Assembly (NCBI RefSeq): GCF_000189415.1
Contig: NC_015144.1
Span: 310,001 to 374,000 of the forward strand
Direction of reading: 5' to 3'
Source of the DNA: Weeksella virosa DSM 16922
GTDB lineage: Bacteria > Bacteroidota > Bacteroidia > Flavobacteriales > Weeksellaceae
Length of the DNA stretch: 64,000 nucleotides
Positions 54,851-64,000 of this stretch are shown one piece after another; positions within the stretch are counted from its first letter, which is position 1, and every line of letters starts with the position of its first letter. The position numbers and the translations under genes were made by a program. The notes under the pieces were generated by a model. It saw only the letters and a list, made by a program, of their open reading frames with translations. It searched no databases and was not told where the DNA came from.

Positions 54851-54884
54851 AAAAATCCTCCCATCGATTGATGCGAGGATTTTT
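54851..54884. terminator. Terminator of the SurA-like gene
   Basis: AAAAATCCTC-C-CATC / GATG-C-GAGGATTTTT, a 14-base-pair stem with one mismatch, T-rich on both strands. Confidence 0.88.
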
Positions 54885-54912
54885 GATTTATAAGGTATTC
54901 TTTATGTTTAGC

Positions 54913-56259
54913 TTAATTATTTTCCCAATTGAGATCGAATTTACAATCTTTGTAATCTTCTCCGATTTTTACAAAGGTTTCTGGTATTTGTTTTTTTACC
55001 CAATCCATCAAAACATTTTGTTCTTTGAATCGGATTGTGAAACGCTTCAGTGAAGAATAATCTTGCTCGAAATTGATTTTGTGCTCTGGATAAAACCCGT
55101 TCATGCGAATCAATCGAACGACTTTTTTATTTTCGTATTCATCTACAAAAACAGGTGAAATATCTCCATCGTTTAATCCTACCAAAGCCGACGAAACGTT
55201 GGCCGACATTTGTGCTCGCTCGAAACGATCTTCTCCAGTTTGTGGATTCATCAAATTTCCTTCATTGTATTTTGTCATTTTATCATCTGAAAAACGTAAA
55301 GCTGCATCTTTGAAACTCATTTTCCCTTCGTTTATCAGAATGCGGATAGAGTCTAATTTATGTTTTGTCTTTGCTATTTCTTCATCAGTTGGTTTCAGAG
55401 TAATCAAAATATGACGAAGATCCAATTCTTGTCCTTTTCTTTTTTCTAATTGGATGATATGATATCCAAAATCGGTTTTAAAAGGTTCTGAAACCTGCCC
55501 TTCGTCTAAGTTAAACGCTACTGCATCGAACTCTTTTACCATCATTCCGCGTTTCACTTTCAGATATTGACCTCCGTTTGTTGCAGAACCTGGATCCTCT
55601 GAGTAGAGAATGGCTTTGGTTGCAAAACTCGAACCTTCTTCTACGTCTTTTTTGATTTGTTTAAGTTCATCAATAACTTTTTGTTCATTTTCTGGATCGA
55701 TCTCAGGATACAAAATTATATGACTGATTGAGTACTCATCTTTCACATCGGGTAATTCTGTTTTATGCTCTTCGAAAAACATTCTCACTTCTTCTGGTGT
55801 GGCATCTAAACCGCTCACTACACGCTCTCTTTTTTCTCTAGCATATATATTATCTCGAATATAGTACTGCAATTCATTCTCTAATTCGGCCTTGGTCTTG
55901 AATCCGAAATAATCGATTACAGCTTTTTCTGAACCAATTTGTTGTGTAAAACGTTCGATTTGACCTTTTAGTGTTCGTTGAACTTCGTCATTTGTCACCA
56001 CTACCAATGTATCTTGTTTTGCACGATCGATCAAAACTTTTTCTAAGAGCATATTGTTTAGGAATTCGCAACGATCTTTCACTTCCATCCCCTGAAGTTT
56101 TGCCGTCTGAAAATCGCGCTCTACATCTGAATCTAACACAATTTCATCGCCCACCACTGCAGCTATTCCTTCTATTTTATTTGCTTTATGAGTCTGTGCA
56201 AAGAGTCCTTGCGCTATGCTACACATAAAAAGTGTGAGCAAGAGTACCGTATATTTCAT
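54913..56259 (-). CDS. Peptidyl-prolyl isomerase, SurA-like periplasmic chaperone
   Basis: 448 residues. Signal peptide to about residue 22, SurA N-terminal domain (KIEGIAAVVGDEIVLDSDVE), then two parvulin domains: YSISHIILYP ... FGYHIIQLEKRKG and DLRHILITL ... MTKYNEGNLMN. Assists folding of outer-membrane proteins. Length and layout match flavobacterial SurA; the exact orthologue is inferred. Confidence 0.9.
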   Translation of the reverse strand: MKYTVLLLTLFMCSIAQGLFAQTHKANKIEGIAAVVGDEIVLDSDVERDFQTAKLQGMEVKDRCEFLNNMLLEKVLIDRAKQDTLVVVTNDEVQRTLKGQIERFTQQIGSEKAVIDYFGFKTKAELENELQYYIRDNIYAREKRERVVSGLDATPEEVRMFFEEHKTELPDVKDEYSISHIILYPEIDPENEQKVIDELKQIKKDVEEGSSFATKAILYSEDPGSATNGGQYLKVKRGMMVKEFDAVAFNLDEGQVSEPFKTDFGYHIIQLEKRKGQELDLRHILITLKPTDEEIAKTKHKLDSIRILINEGKMSFKDAALRFSDDKMTKYNEGNLMNPQTGEDRFERAQMSANVSSALVGLNDGDISPVFVDEYENKKVVRLIRMNGFYPEHKINFEQDYSSLKRFTIRFKEQNVLMDWVKKQIPETFVKIGEDYKDCKFDLNWENN

Positions 56260-56356
56260 AAATTATAAAATTCTATATTTCTTCTTTTAATTTGGACAAA
56301 TGTAACCTTCTTTTATCTAAATTTCTATATTTTTATGAGGCCTTTAACAAACTGAC

Positions 56357-57199
56357 CTAAAATATTTTCAATGCTTGGTTGTATGCAGATTCGAAATTCA
56401 GAAGATTTAATCCGTGTATTGCATGCTTTTCATTGGCATAACTGATTAATTTTTCGGTTGGCATATTTCCTACCATATCACTTTTAGCCATCGGACAACC
56501 GCCTAAACCTTTTATTGCACCATCAAACTTTCTACAGCCACTGAGATAAGCAGCATCTACTTTTTCGTACCATTTATCGTATTCGGTATGGAAGTGTGCT
56601 CCAAATTCTATTTCTTGATAAGCAGGTATCAAGGTGGTAAACAAATCGGTTATGATTGTGTGATCTGCCACCCCTACTGTATCCGATAGATTGATAGATT
56701 TCACACCCATTTTCGCAAAACGATTTACCCAAGATAAAACCAACTCTTCATCAAAAGCCTCCTTGTATGGATTACCGAAAGCCATAGAAAAATAAATCAT
56801 CAACTCTTTGTTGTGTTTGTGTGCAAGTTCTTGGATCTCTTCTGCTATTGCAAAAGCTTCCTCTCTTGTTTTGTTGGTATTATATTGTTGAAAATTTTCG
56901 CTGATAGAAAAAGTATAGCCCAAAACATCTACTTTCTCGTGGTCGCATGCTTTTTGAGCACCATTTACATTGGCTATTACTACTGATAATTTCGAGGTAC
57001 TGCTGCATTTATCTATTGCATCCAAAACCTCTTGGGTATCGGCCATTTGTGGTATTGCTTTTGGTGAAACAAAGCTCCCGCAATCAATCATATCAAAACC
57101 TACATCGAGTAAAGCGTTGAGATAGTCTATTTTTTGCTGTGTAGGGATAAATATTTTTCGGCCTTGCATTGCGTCCCTAGGACATTCTATAATTTTCAT
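56357..57199 (-). CDS. Hydroxymethylglutaryl-CoA lyase
   Basis: 280 residues from ATG 57199 (MKIIECPRDAMQGRK); an ORF extension of 84 bases upstream overlaps the divergent pepT start and is ignored. DRE-TIM features: CPRDAMQG, IDCGSFVSP, SINLSDTVGVA, the metal motif FGAHFHTEYD and GAIKGLGGCPMA. Cleaves HMG-CoA to acetyl-CoA and acetoacetate (leucine degradation), though related lyases share the pattern. Confidence 0.88.
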   Translation of the reverse strand: MKIIECPRDAMQGRKIFIPTQQKIDYLNALLDVGFDMIDCGSFVSPKAIPQMADTQEVLDAIDKCSSTSKLSVVIANVNGAQKACDHEKVDVLGYTFSISENFQQYNTNKTREEAFAIAEEIQELAHKHNKELMIYFSMAFGNPYKEAFDEELVLSWVNRFAKMGVKSINLSDTVGVADHTIITDLFTTLIPAYQEIEFGAHFHTEYDKWYEKVDAAYLSGCRKFDGAIKGLGGCPMAKSDMVGNMPTEKLISYANEKHAIHGLNLLNFESAYNQALKIF

Positions 57200-57277
57200 A
57201 TGGATTTTTTTACTCAATTTTTTGTTTGTTTTGCCCCTAAAGGTAGATAATTTGTTAATTTTACGAAAAAAATTATA

Positions 57278-58513
57278 ATGCAAACAGATTGGAGAGAAAA
57301 ATTAGTTAATCGATTTTTGAAATATGTAAGTATTTACACTACAAGTGAAGCCTTTGTAGAGCAGTTTCCTAGTACAGATCGTCAATGGGATTTGGCTCGA
57401 TATATCGAAAACGAATTGAAAGAAATAGGCTTAGAGGATGTTTCATTGGATGAGAATGGATACGTATTTGGTTATGTTCCTTCTACCGTAGACAAAGAAG
57501 TACCCACAATCGGTTTTATTGCTCATATGGACACCTCTCCTGATTATTCTGGGGAAAATGTACAACCAATAATTTGGGAAAACTATGACGGTGGTGACCT
57601 TCAGTTGAATGAAGAAATGATACTTTCGCCAAAAGAATTTCCAGAGATGTTGCGTTACAAAGGTCAGACCCTAATTACCACTGATGGGACAACCTTATTG
57701 GGTGCCGATGACAAAGCTGGTTTGGCAGAGATTGTTACTGCAGCAGAATATTTGATTGCTCATCCAGAAATAAAACACGGACGTATAGCTGTAGGATTTA
57801 CCCCAGACGAAGAAGTTGGGCGCGGTGCTGATTTCTTTAATGTAGAAAATTTTGGAGCAGAATGGGCCTACACGATGGATGGTTCTGAGGTTGGTGAATT
57901 AGAATATGAAAACTTTAATGCCGCATCGGGAATTGTTACCATCAAAGGAAAATCAGTTCACCCAGGTTATGCCAAAGACAAAATGATTAATGCTGCTAGT
58001 ATTGCTTGCGAATTTGCTGCGGCGCTTCCTTCAGATGAAGTTCCAGAATTGACTGACGATCGAGAAGGTTTCTTCCATCTTGCCGATATCCAAGGTGATG
58101 TTAGCGAAGCCAAAATGGTCTATATCATCCGCGATCACGACATGGATCAATACGAAGCAAGAAAAGCACTTTTCGTACAAATTGCTGAGGATATTCAATC
58201 TCGTTTTGATCATCCTGTGATTACGGCAGAAGTTACCGATCAATACTTTAATATGATCGAGAAAGTTCAAGAAAAATTTGCTTCGGTAGAAATTGCCGAA
58301 CAAGCATTAAAAGATTGTGGTATCACCCCCAACATCAAACCCATTCGTGGAGGTACTGACGGTGCACGTTTATCTTTTATGGGATTACCTTGTCCGAATA
58401 TTTTTGCAGGAGGACATAATTTCCATGGACCGTACGAATATGTACCGGTAGAATCTATGGAAAAAGCTGTAGAGGTAATTGTTCGTATTGCAGAACTTAC
58501 TGCAGAAAAATAA
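57278..58513 (+). CDS. pepT: Peptidase T (tripeptidase)
   Basis: 411 residues. M20B metalloprotease: IGFIAHMDTSPD, LLGADDKAGLAEI, FTPDEEVGRGADFF, YTMDGSEVGELE and the C-terminal RGGTDGARLSFMGLPCPN, FAGGHNFHGPYE, with metal His, Asp and Glu. Releases N-terminal residues from tripeptides. Divergent from the HMG-CoA lyase gene with 78 bases between starts. Confidence 0.97.
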   Translation: MQTDWREKLVNRFLKYVSIYTTSEAFVEQFPSTDRQWDLARYIENELKEIGLEDVSLDENGYVFGYVPSTVDKEVPTIGFIAHMDTSPDYSGENVQPIIWENYDGGDLQLNEEMILSPKEFPEMLRYKGQTLITTDGTTLLGADDKAGLAEIVTAAEYLIAHPEIKHGRIAVGFTPDEEVGRGADFFNVENFGAEWAYTMDGSEVGELEYENFNAASGIVTIKGKSVHPGYAKDKMINAASIACEFAAALPSDEVPELTDDREGFFHLADIQGDVSEAKMVYIIRDHDMDQYEARKALFVQIAEDIQSRFDHPVITAEVTDQYFNMIEKVQEKFASVEIAEQALKDCGITPNIKPIRGGTDGARLSFMGLPCPNIFAGGHNFHGPYEYVPVESMEKAVEVIVRIAELTAEK

Positions 58514-58537
58514 AATTCTAACGAAGTTTTAATACAG

Positions 58538-58568
58538 AAATCGGTTGCCAAAACGACCGATTTTTTTT
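58538..58568 (+). terminator. Terminator of pepT
   Basis: AAATCGGTTG / CGACCGATTT stem with eight T following. Confidence 0.88.
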
Positions 58569-58632
58569 ATTTTTGATTTAAGCTATGATGTAGGGAAAAT
58601 TTACGCCTTGTCTTGCAAAAAAAAATAAAATA

Positions 58633-59304
58633 ATGATTAGAACATTTGCTACTTCTCTAATTCTTTTGGCAGGAAGTAATTTAGTTTTAGGACAAAAAAC
58701 GATCGAATTAAATGATTTCCAGGCTCTAAAAGTTTACGATAAAATTCCGGTAGAATTGATCCATTCTGACACACCAAAAGTTGAAATAAATGGTTCGTTG
58801 GCCGAAAAAGTTGTTATAGAACAAGATTACAACGAATTAAAAATTAAACTTTCTGGTATTGATTTACTGCAAGGAGATAATACCCAAATCGTTTTATATT
58901 ACACTACTCTTAACGATATACAAGCAAGCCAGGGATCAAGGATAGAGTCGGAAGACGTTTTGGGAGGAGAAAGTCTAAAACTCACCAGTAACGAAGGCTC
59001 AACCATCAAACTAAAAATTGATACAAATTCTTTGAGTGCTAAACTAAATTCGGGTGGAAATATGATTTTATCTGGACAAGTAAAAAAACAAGATGTCATT
59101 GTAAATACTGGAGCGCAATTCGAATCAAAAAACCTTGTTTCTTCTTTTACCAATGTTACGTGTAATGCGGGCGGACATGCGTGGGTACATGCAAAAGACA
59201 AAGTAGATGCAAAAGTGAGAGCGGGTGGTGTGATAAGAGTTTATGGAAATCCTAGCCATAAAAAACAAAAGAAAATTGCTGGAGGTTCTATTCAGTTCAA
59301 TTAA
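58633..59304 (+). CDS. GIN-domain (DUF2807) exported protein
   Basis: 223 residues. Signal peptide to about residue 20 (NLVLGQK), then the GIN pattern of parallel beta turns: ELNDFQALKVYDKIPVELI, SGIDLLQGDNTQIVLYYTT, the repeated SEDVLGGESLKLTSNEGSTI, SLSAKLNSGGNMILSG, and AKVRAGGVIRVYGNPS. Beta-helical adhesin-like fold, envelope; role unknown. Confidence 0.88.
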   Translation: MIRTFATSLILLAGSNLVLGQKTIELNDFQALKVYDKIPVELIHSDTPKVEINGSLAEKVVIEQDYNELKIKLSGIDLLQGDNTQIVLYYTTLNDIQASQGSRIESEDVLGGESLKLTSNEGSTIKLKIDTNSLSAKLNSGGNMILSGQVKKQDVIVNTGAQFESKNLVSSFTNVTCNAGGHAWVHAKDKVDAKVRAGGVIRVYGNPSHKKQKKIAGGSIQFN

Positions 59305-59318
59305 TAAAAGAACGAGCA

Positions 59319-59359
59319 AGAATAAAAAAAAGGAACAAAATGTTCCTTTTTTTATTCTT
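59319..59359. terminator. Bidirectional terminator
   Basis: Nearly perfect palindrome: AGGAACA / TGTTCCT core with A-run and T-run arms continuing to AGAAT / ATTCT. Overlaps the last codons of menF. Serves both convergent genes. Confidence 0.92.
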
Positions 59360-60368
59360 CAATTTTCAGATAAGAAAGTAAGGTTTTGGCCTTCATTTCT
59401 GTTTCTATCCATTCTTTTTCAGGATTACTATCGTGCATAATTCCACCTCCTACATACAATCTTACACGGTTATTAATCACTTCTGCGCAACGTAAATTCA
59501 CATAATAGCGTTCTTCTTCTATGGTTTTCCAACCGAAATAACCTGCATAGAACTGTCGATCATATCCTTCGTTCTCTAGAATATACTTCTTGGCTTTCTC
59601 TTTTGGCATACCACATACAGCGGGTGTAGGATGCAGTGCCGCTAACATTTTTTCGGTAAAAGGAAGCATTGTTTCGAGGGAAATATAAGTTTTTAGATGA
59701 TGAAAAAAACCTGCATCCACCGTATATGGGCCGTCGGTTGCAACTTGCCCAAAAGAACTTAATTGCTCTACAATATAGTCGGTAACAACCTGTTGTTCAT
59801 CGATTTCTTTCGAAGTCCATTCGTTTTCTTTAGCCTTTGTTCCAGCCAACGAAACGGTTTTCACAACACTTTTCTCACGACTCAATAACAATTCGGGAGT
59901 TGCACCAAACCACGTCGTTTTGTCATCAGCATAGATAAAATAAACAGCTGCATTGGGATATGCATAATGTAGTGCAAGCAAAGTATCAAGCGGATAGAAT
60001 TGAGAAAATTCTTTTTCGATGGTTCGACTAATCACTACTTTTTGTAAAAGATTTTTTTGTAAAATGTTGGTCGTTTTATCGATCAAATTCAGATAAGATT
60101 CTTGTGCAATTGGCTTTTCAATTGGAGCCTTTTTCCAAACCAAATCGAGTTGAATTTTCTTGATATCTTCTATAGATAACATTTGCTTTTTGATAGGATG
60201 AATACGAATCGTTTCTGTATTATCAAAACGATGAAAAACGAACTCTTCATTAGATTCATCTAGTTCGTCTACATAAAGTTGGAAATGAGTTGCGTTAGGC
60301 TCTCGAACAAAAACAAAACTTTTTTCTGCTTCAATTGCTTTCTGCAGTTGATTTTGTATTGTTTCCAT
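59352..60368 (-). CDS. menF: Isochorismate synthase
   Basis: 338 residues, chorismate-binding domain: AVYFIYADDKTTWFGATPEL, VKTVSLAGTKAKENEW, AALHPTPAVCGMPKEKA, ENEGYDRQFYAGYFGW, YVNLRCAEVINN and the Mg site EKEWIETEMKAKTLL. Makes isochorismate for menaquinone (a siderophore role, as for EntC, is less likely given the neighbours). Its ATG shares one base with the stop of the thioesterase gene. Confidence 0.92.
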   Translation of the reverse strand: METIQNQLQKAIEAEKSFVFVREPNATHFQLYVDELDESNEEFVFHRFDNTETIRIHPIKKQMLSIEDIKKIQLDLVWKKAPIEKPIAQESYLNLIDKTTNILQKNLLQKVVISRTIEKEFSQFYPLDTLLALHYAYPNAAVYFIYADDKTTWFGATPELLLSREKSVVKTVSLAGTKAKENEWTSKEIDEQQVVTDYIVEQLSSFGQVATDGPYTVDAGFFHHLKTYISLETMLPFTEKMLAALHPTPAVCGMPKEKAKKYILENEGYDRQFYAGYFGWKTIEEERYYVNLRCAEVINNRVRLYVGGGIMHDSNPEKEWIETEMKAKTLLSYLKIEE

Positions 60369-60784
60369 TAAAGATTTTTTGGGATAATGGCATTCGTTAA
60401 ATGACTATAACTGATGAGTTTTTCTTCTTCATCAGTAATTTCTATTTTCACTAAATGCGAAGTTCGTCCTGCTTTTATTATGATGGCCTTCCCTTTTACT
60501 TTTCCAGACTTTTTAGAGCGTAAGTGATGGGCTTCTATATTTTGACCTACCGCCATAAACTTCTCATTATCAATTAATTTATTAGACAATAGGCTTCCTA
60601 ATGATTCTGCCAGCACTACAGAAGCACCTCCATGCAACAGCCCAAATGGCTGATAAACTATCGGCTGTACAGGCATTTCGGCAACCACATAATCCTCTCC
60701 TATTTCTGTGAAAGTTATTTGCAAATGAGAAATCAATGAGTTTTCACACATTTTATTGTATTGATCTACTAAAGTTTGACTCAT
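60368..60784 (-). CDS. Hotdog-fold thioesterase (PaaI/MenI type)
   Basis: 138 residues. Hotdog helix motif FGLLHGGASVVLAESLGS, with the catalytic Glu/Asp region, then VGQNIEAHHLRSKKSGKVKG. Position beside isochorismate synthase suggests 1,4-dihydroxy-2-naphthoyl-CoA hydrolysis in menaquinone synthesis (MenI); sequence alone only supports acyl-CoA thioesterase. Confidence 0.9.
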   Translation of the reverse strand: MSQTLVDQYNKMCENSLISHLQITFTEIGEDYVVAEMPVQPIVYQPFGLLHGGASVVLAESLGSLLSNKLIDNEKFMAVGQNIEAHHLRSKKSGKVKGKAIIIKAGRTSHLVKIEITDEEEKLISYSHLTNAIIPKNL

Positions 60785-60786
60785 AA

Positions 60787-61347
60787 TTAATAGATTTTTT
60801 GATTGTATTTTTCTGGATATTTACCTTTTATTGGTCGATAAAAGTCTTCTATTTCTTGCAAGATATCTTCATGCGTCCGGCCTTCTGTATCAACTATTTT
60901 TGCAATTCCGGCTTCTTTTTTTTCATAATCACAAAAAGCCAATGCAATGGGCACATTGGCCTCTTGAGAGATGTATAGAAAACCTGTTTTCCATTTTTCT
61001 GAAAAAGAGCGTGTGCCCTCGGGTGTGTTTATCAGATACATTCTTGGAGTAGAACGTAAAATTTCGGCTGCAAATTGTACGCTATTATTTCGTTGAGTAC
61101 GATCGATTCCTATCCCACCCATAGATTTTATAATAAAACCGTACCAAGGTTTTGTCCATGCGTCCTTTATAAACATTTTCATCGGAATTCCCATCTGCCA
61201 AAAAGCAACAATCGCATAATAAAAATCCCAATTACTTGTATGCGGTGCACACACCAAAACACATTTATCAACTTTCGACGTATCCACCGTATTGATTAGC
61301 TTCCAGCCACCAAGGCGGTAAAGTAGTTTTCCGAGTATTTTTTTCAT
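60787..61347 (-). CDS. 1-acyl-glycerol-3-phosphate acyltransferase-like protein
   Basis: 186 residues from ATG 61347; a GTG two codons earlier is also open. PlsC-type motifs: VCAPHTSNWDFYYAI (H-x-x-x-x-D), GGIGIDRTQRNN, and INTPEGTRSFSEKWKTGF (P-E-G-T-R). Transfers an acyl chain in membrane lipid synthesis. Two bases from the thioesterase gene; likely same transcript. Confidence 0.88.
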   Translation of the reverse strand: MKKILGKLLYRLGGWKLINTVDTSKVDKCVLVCAPHTSNWDFYYAIVAFWQMGIPMKMFIKDAWTKPWYGFIIKSMGGIGIDRTQRNNSVQFAAEILRSTPRMYLINTPEGTRSFSEKWKTGFLYISQEANVPIALAFCDYEKKEAGIAKIVDTEGRTHEDILQEIEDFYRPIKGKYPEKYNQKIY

Positions 61348-61481
61348 CTTCACAAAGATAAGTAAAACGATTTGGAGTGTTTGGTTTTGGATGAGAATAA
61401 AAAAGGCAAACCTATTGGCTTACCTTTTTCGTGTGATAAACACGTTTTTTTATATTATTAATCAATCTCTAGGCGAAGAAA

Positions 61482-63206
61482 TCAACGATTGCTTTGATGA
61501 TTTCCGTAGTTAATGTTAAGAGTATCTGTATCATCGCTTATGTGGATTTTATTTTTATCTATGCTTATTTTATCACCCTTCTTCGATTGGATATGAATAC
61601 CTTTTTCGCTGATATCCATTGTATCAATACCATGATGATTATCGTAATCTGAATCGTTATCAGATTCATTATCACAATTCAAACATACGAATTTTATCCC
61701 ATTATACCCAAAAATTTGATTGTTAATATTACTATAAAATGCTGTATTCGAATTGTTACTTACGATTTCTGCATACTCAATACTTGGGTCTAATTGTACA
61801 TATTTATTTCTTGGTACATATAAGACAAAACGCACTGCTTGCATTCGGAAAGTAGAATTTTTTCCGGCCGAAAGGAAATCATCCAAAACCAATTGGTTCC
61901 CTCGTACTTGATAATTGAAACGAATTGCATCTAAATTATTCTTCGCATCCACACCATTCGCACCTCTTGCCTTGTACGTCACCTGCAAATGTGCGGCATT
62001 GTCTTTACTTTCTCTAAGTTCTATCGTTCGATCGATGGTCACAAATAACTCGTCGTTCATGATATAAAAAGGACGTTCATCTTCATCAAAAATCTTAAAT
62101 CGATAATTGCCTCTATTCTGAGCTTCGAACTTAACTTGTAAGGTATCGTTGGTCACTGCTAAAGTATTCATCGTTACTTTTTCTACCGAATTTGCGTAGC
62201 CTTTTGCCGTATAAACACCGATAATGATAATTCCAAACAAAGCGATAAACCAAAGTACAATCGTGCTTATTAGGATATTTTTATTGATACGGAAAGTAGG
62301 TTTTATGAATTTGATTCCCAACATCACACTCAAAGCTCCTGGTAGGATGGGCAACAGCGAAGAGCAAAACAATATTAATTTTGAGAGCCAATCTTCTTCT
62401 ACGAAATAATCAAAATATTGAGCAGGAATATTGAACCATGAAATAAAATAAACACTAATTCCACCAAAAATAAAACTCAGACCAAAAACAACAAACAGAA
62501 TACCAATAATAAACACTGAAATTTTGGTCAGAACTTGAAACAAAGAACCTAAGTTATCCCCAATTTTTCGTCCACTTTTCGACAAAGTTTCGCTTGCTTT
62601 TAATGCATTTTCTTTTATTTGCTCGAAGTTAGCTGCCTTCCCATACATAGCCATTTTATCGGCAAAGGTTTCGGCTTTAGGAATAAACATAACCATCAAA
62701 AAATAGGCAAACAAAACCATGATGGTAGAAACACCCGTAAAGATCCCTAACATCAGTAAGATAAACCAAACAGCGCGCACCGCCCAAGGATCTAAGCCAA
62801 GATAATGTGCCAAACCAGAACATAAACCCGAAATAATTTTGTCGTCCGGATCTCTAAATAATCTTTTTTTGGTCGTAGGATTTCCAGCAGTTTCTTCCTT
62901 CGATTCGTTCGATGTTGTTGACTCTTCTTGATAAGAAAATTCGTCATCTACCATATATTGTTCTGGTCGTCCCATCACCGAAATAACATACGCTATATCA
63001 GCATCGTTCACAACTTCTTTGTACTGCAAACGCTCGCGCAACAATTCAGCGATTCGTTGCTCCACATCTTCTATAATATCTTCTATTCCTTCTGTCCCTT
63101 GCAAAGATTGTTTGATGTCTTCTAGATAACGACGTAGTTGATGATAGGCTTCTTCATTGACGATAAACGAAAAACCGCCTAAACTAATTGAGATTGTTCT
63201 ATCCAT
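61482..63206 (-). CDS. PspC-domain membrane protein
   Basis: 574 residues. N-terminal cytoplasmic part with a segment RYLEDIKQSLQGTEGIEDII, PspC domain KKRLFRDPDDKIISGLCSGL and LGLDPWAVRAVWFILLMLGI (about 113-160), five to six further membrane segments, and a C-terminal beta-rich extracytoplasmic part with a D/N-rich stretch (DNESDNDSDYDNH). PspC proteins respond to membrane stress. Preceded by the PadR regulator (three bases), so controlled by it. Confidence 0.9.
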   Translation of the reverse strand: MDRTISISLGGFSFIVNEEAYHQLRRYLEDIKQSLQGTEGIEDIIEDVEQRIAELLRERLQYKEVVNDADIAYVISVMGRPEQYMVDDEFSYQEESTTSNESKEETAGNPTTKKRLFRDPDDKIISGLCSGLAHYLGLDPWAVRAVWFILLMLGIFTGVSTIMVLFAYFLMVMFIPKAETFADKMAMYGKAANFEQIKENALKASETLSKSGRKIGDNLGSLFQVLTKISVFIIGILFVVFGLSFIFGGISVYFISWFNIPAQYFDYFVEEDWLSKLILFCSSLLPILPGALSVMLGIKFIKPTFRINKNILISTIVLWFIALFGIIIIGVYTAKGYANSVEKVTMNTLAVTNDTLQVKFEAQNRGNYRFKIFDEDERPFYIMNDELFVTIDRTIELRESKDNAAHLQVTYKARGANGVDAKNNLDAIRFNYQVRGNQLVLDDFLSAGKNSTFRMQAVRFVLYVPRNKYVQLDPSIEYAEIVSNNSNTAFYSNINNQIFGYNGIKFVCLNCDNESDNDSDYDNHHGIDTMDISEKGIHIQSKKGDKISIDKNKIHISDDTDTLNINYGNHQSNR

Positions 63207-63209
63207 GGA

Positions 63210-63542
63210 TTAATGTGTTACTTGGGTTACTTTTTCCACAGCATTTTTCAGCTGCTGCCAGGTTTGGCCTAAATGTTCTAAAAATTCTTCTCCTTCTGTT
63301 GTCAACGAATAATACTTTCGGGGTGGCCCAGCAGAAGATTCTTCCCAGCGATATTGTAGAAGATTATCGTTTTTCAGTCGAGTAAGCAAAGGATATAAAG
63401 TTCCTTCTACCACAATCATTTCAGCTTGTTTTAGTTCTGCAATGATGTCTGAAGCATACGCGTCGCCTCTTTTGATAATGCTGAGTATACAATACTCCAG
63501 AATACCTTTTCGCATCTGAACTTGTGTTTTTTCTATACTCAT
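63210..63542 (-). CDS. PadR-family transcriptional regulator
   Basis: 110 residues. Winged-helix motifs: LEYCILSIIKRGDAYASDII, EGTLYPLLTRLKNDNLLQYR, RKYYSLTTEGEEFL. PadR regulators are repressors with small-molecule or stress input. First gene of the padR-pspC unit; a common pair in Bacteroidota, probably auto-regulated. Confidence 0.95.
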   Translation of the reverse strand: MSIEKTQVQMRKGILEYCILSIIKRGDAYASDIIAELKQAEMIVVEGTLYPLLTRLKNDNLLQYRWEESSAGPPRKYYSLTTEGEEFLEHLGQTWQQLKNAVEKVTQVTH

Positions 63543-63687
63543 AATTTAATTATTGAACGATACAAATTTACAAACAATATAGTAGTATGCAAAACAAAGT
63601 ACTATATTTTTAAATATTTTTTTTATAATGCAGAAATTCTCGATAAATCTTAGGTTTTGATTATTTTTGCAGTTATAAAAGTGATAA

Positions 63688-64000
63688 ATGAAAAAATTAA
63701 CCATAACCGCACTTGTTCTAATTGGTTTAGGTCATCCAGAAGCCAAAGCTTGGGGATTAACCGGACATCGAGTTGTTGCTGAAATTGCAGAGCAGCATTT
63801 GACTAGAAAGACTAAACGAAAATTGAATAAAATTATCGGCACACAAAAGTTAGCCTATTGGGCAAATTGGTCAGATTTTATTAAGTCAGAACCGACATAC
63901 AAATTTGCCGATTCTTACCACTATGTGAACATCGAAGGAAATTTACCCGAAAAAGATTTTTTAGTCGCTCTCGAAAATACATCGCAAGATCAACTGTATC
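63688..64000 (+). CDS. S1/P1 nuclease, 5' part
   Basis: Frame open from ATG 63688 to the right edge (104 codons). Signal peptide cleaved before the family start WGLTGHRVVAEIAEQHL: W1 and H of the tri-zinc site are seen. Then YWANWSDFIKSEP and YHYVNIEG match the second zinc-ligand region. P1-type nucleases are zinc-dependent single-strand nucleases/3'-nucleotidases, exported. Rest outside the window. Confidence 0.93.
   Translation, partial: MKKLTITALVLIGLGHPEAKAWGLTGHRVVAEIAEQHLTRKTKRKLNKIIGTQKLAYWANWSDFIKSEPTYKFADSYHYVNIEGNLPEKDFLVALENTSQDQLY

Noticed and set aside
1-64000. CRISPR array, rRNA operon, prophage or replication origin
   Set aside because: I looked for regularly spaced repeats, rRNA sequence, runs of phage structural genes, and dnaA-box clusters and saw none.

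Overview
The window looks like a chromosomal segment of a low-GC member of the Bacteroidota, class Flavobacteriia, probably Weeksellaceae. The genus is not determined. Reasons: two type A (T9SS) sorting-domain proteins, TonB-dependent receptors with carboxypeptidase-like N-termini, flavobacterial families such as HYC_CC_PP, DUF6048/DUF6452 and MbnP, a menaquinone-type isochorismate synthase, absence of Shine-Dalgarno sequences, and a textbook Bacteroidota promoter (TTTG, 19 nt, TAATTTTG) in front of rplS.

Layout. (1) 1-14.3 kb is an accessory and partly decaying region: an ankyrin-repeat protein, broken secreted proteins, a cbrC/T9SS chimera, an intact IS3 element inside a lipoprotein gene, and then what I read as an integron-like cassette array. 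Three palindromic elements (3692-3890, 8031-8170, 9064-9202) share attC-like arms. The segments between them have matching inverted termini that are specific to each segment, and all the elements face away from the N-terminal remnant of a tyrosine recombinase at 14063-14298. The cassette nearest the recombinase (9192-13899) holds a tight five-gene operon: a poly-threonine secreted peptide, an SdpA-like protein, an HTTM (SdpB-like) membrane protein, an outer-membrane beta-barrel and a DCC thiol-disulfide protein. This is a candidate undescribed peptide or bacteriocin-type system carried as a single large cassette. (2) A tRNA-Ser at 14.43 kb marks the border to the core genome.

(3) 14.6-31.1 kb is core: sbcDC, htpG, a deoxynucleoside kinase, an EamA permease, the sufABCDS iron-sulfur assembly run and trpS. 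(4) 31.3-46.4 kb holds envelope and metal genes: a phosphate-binding-like lipoprotein; an HMA protein, TonB receptor and HYC_CC_PP trio (probably copper); OsmC; an aldo/keto reductase; a tRNA-Arg with an unusual elbow pair; rlmD with two envelope genes; a copper-type locus (beta-barrel, MbnH-like dihaem peroxidase, MbnP, SCO, YHS, CNGKC protein); and ppk2.

(5) 46.2-48.2 kb is a small scar: a truncated DUF2007 gene, a degenerate zincin-type gene, a small convergent gene and a truncated IS3. (6) 48.4-64 kb is core again: rplS with a structured leader, gmk, yicC, hutI, acnA, a SurA-like chaperone, HMG-CoA lyase, pepT, a GIN-domain protein, menF with a thioesterase and an acyltransferase, a PadR/PspC pair, and the start of an S1/P1 nuclease.

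Nearly all frameshifts and nonsense codons lie in regions 1 and 5. The long core genes are open, which argues for real decay of accessory DNA rather than general sequencing error. All family assignments come from reading the translated sequence, without database searches.
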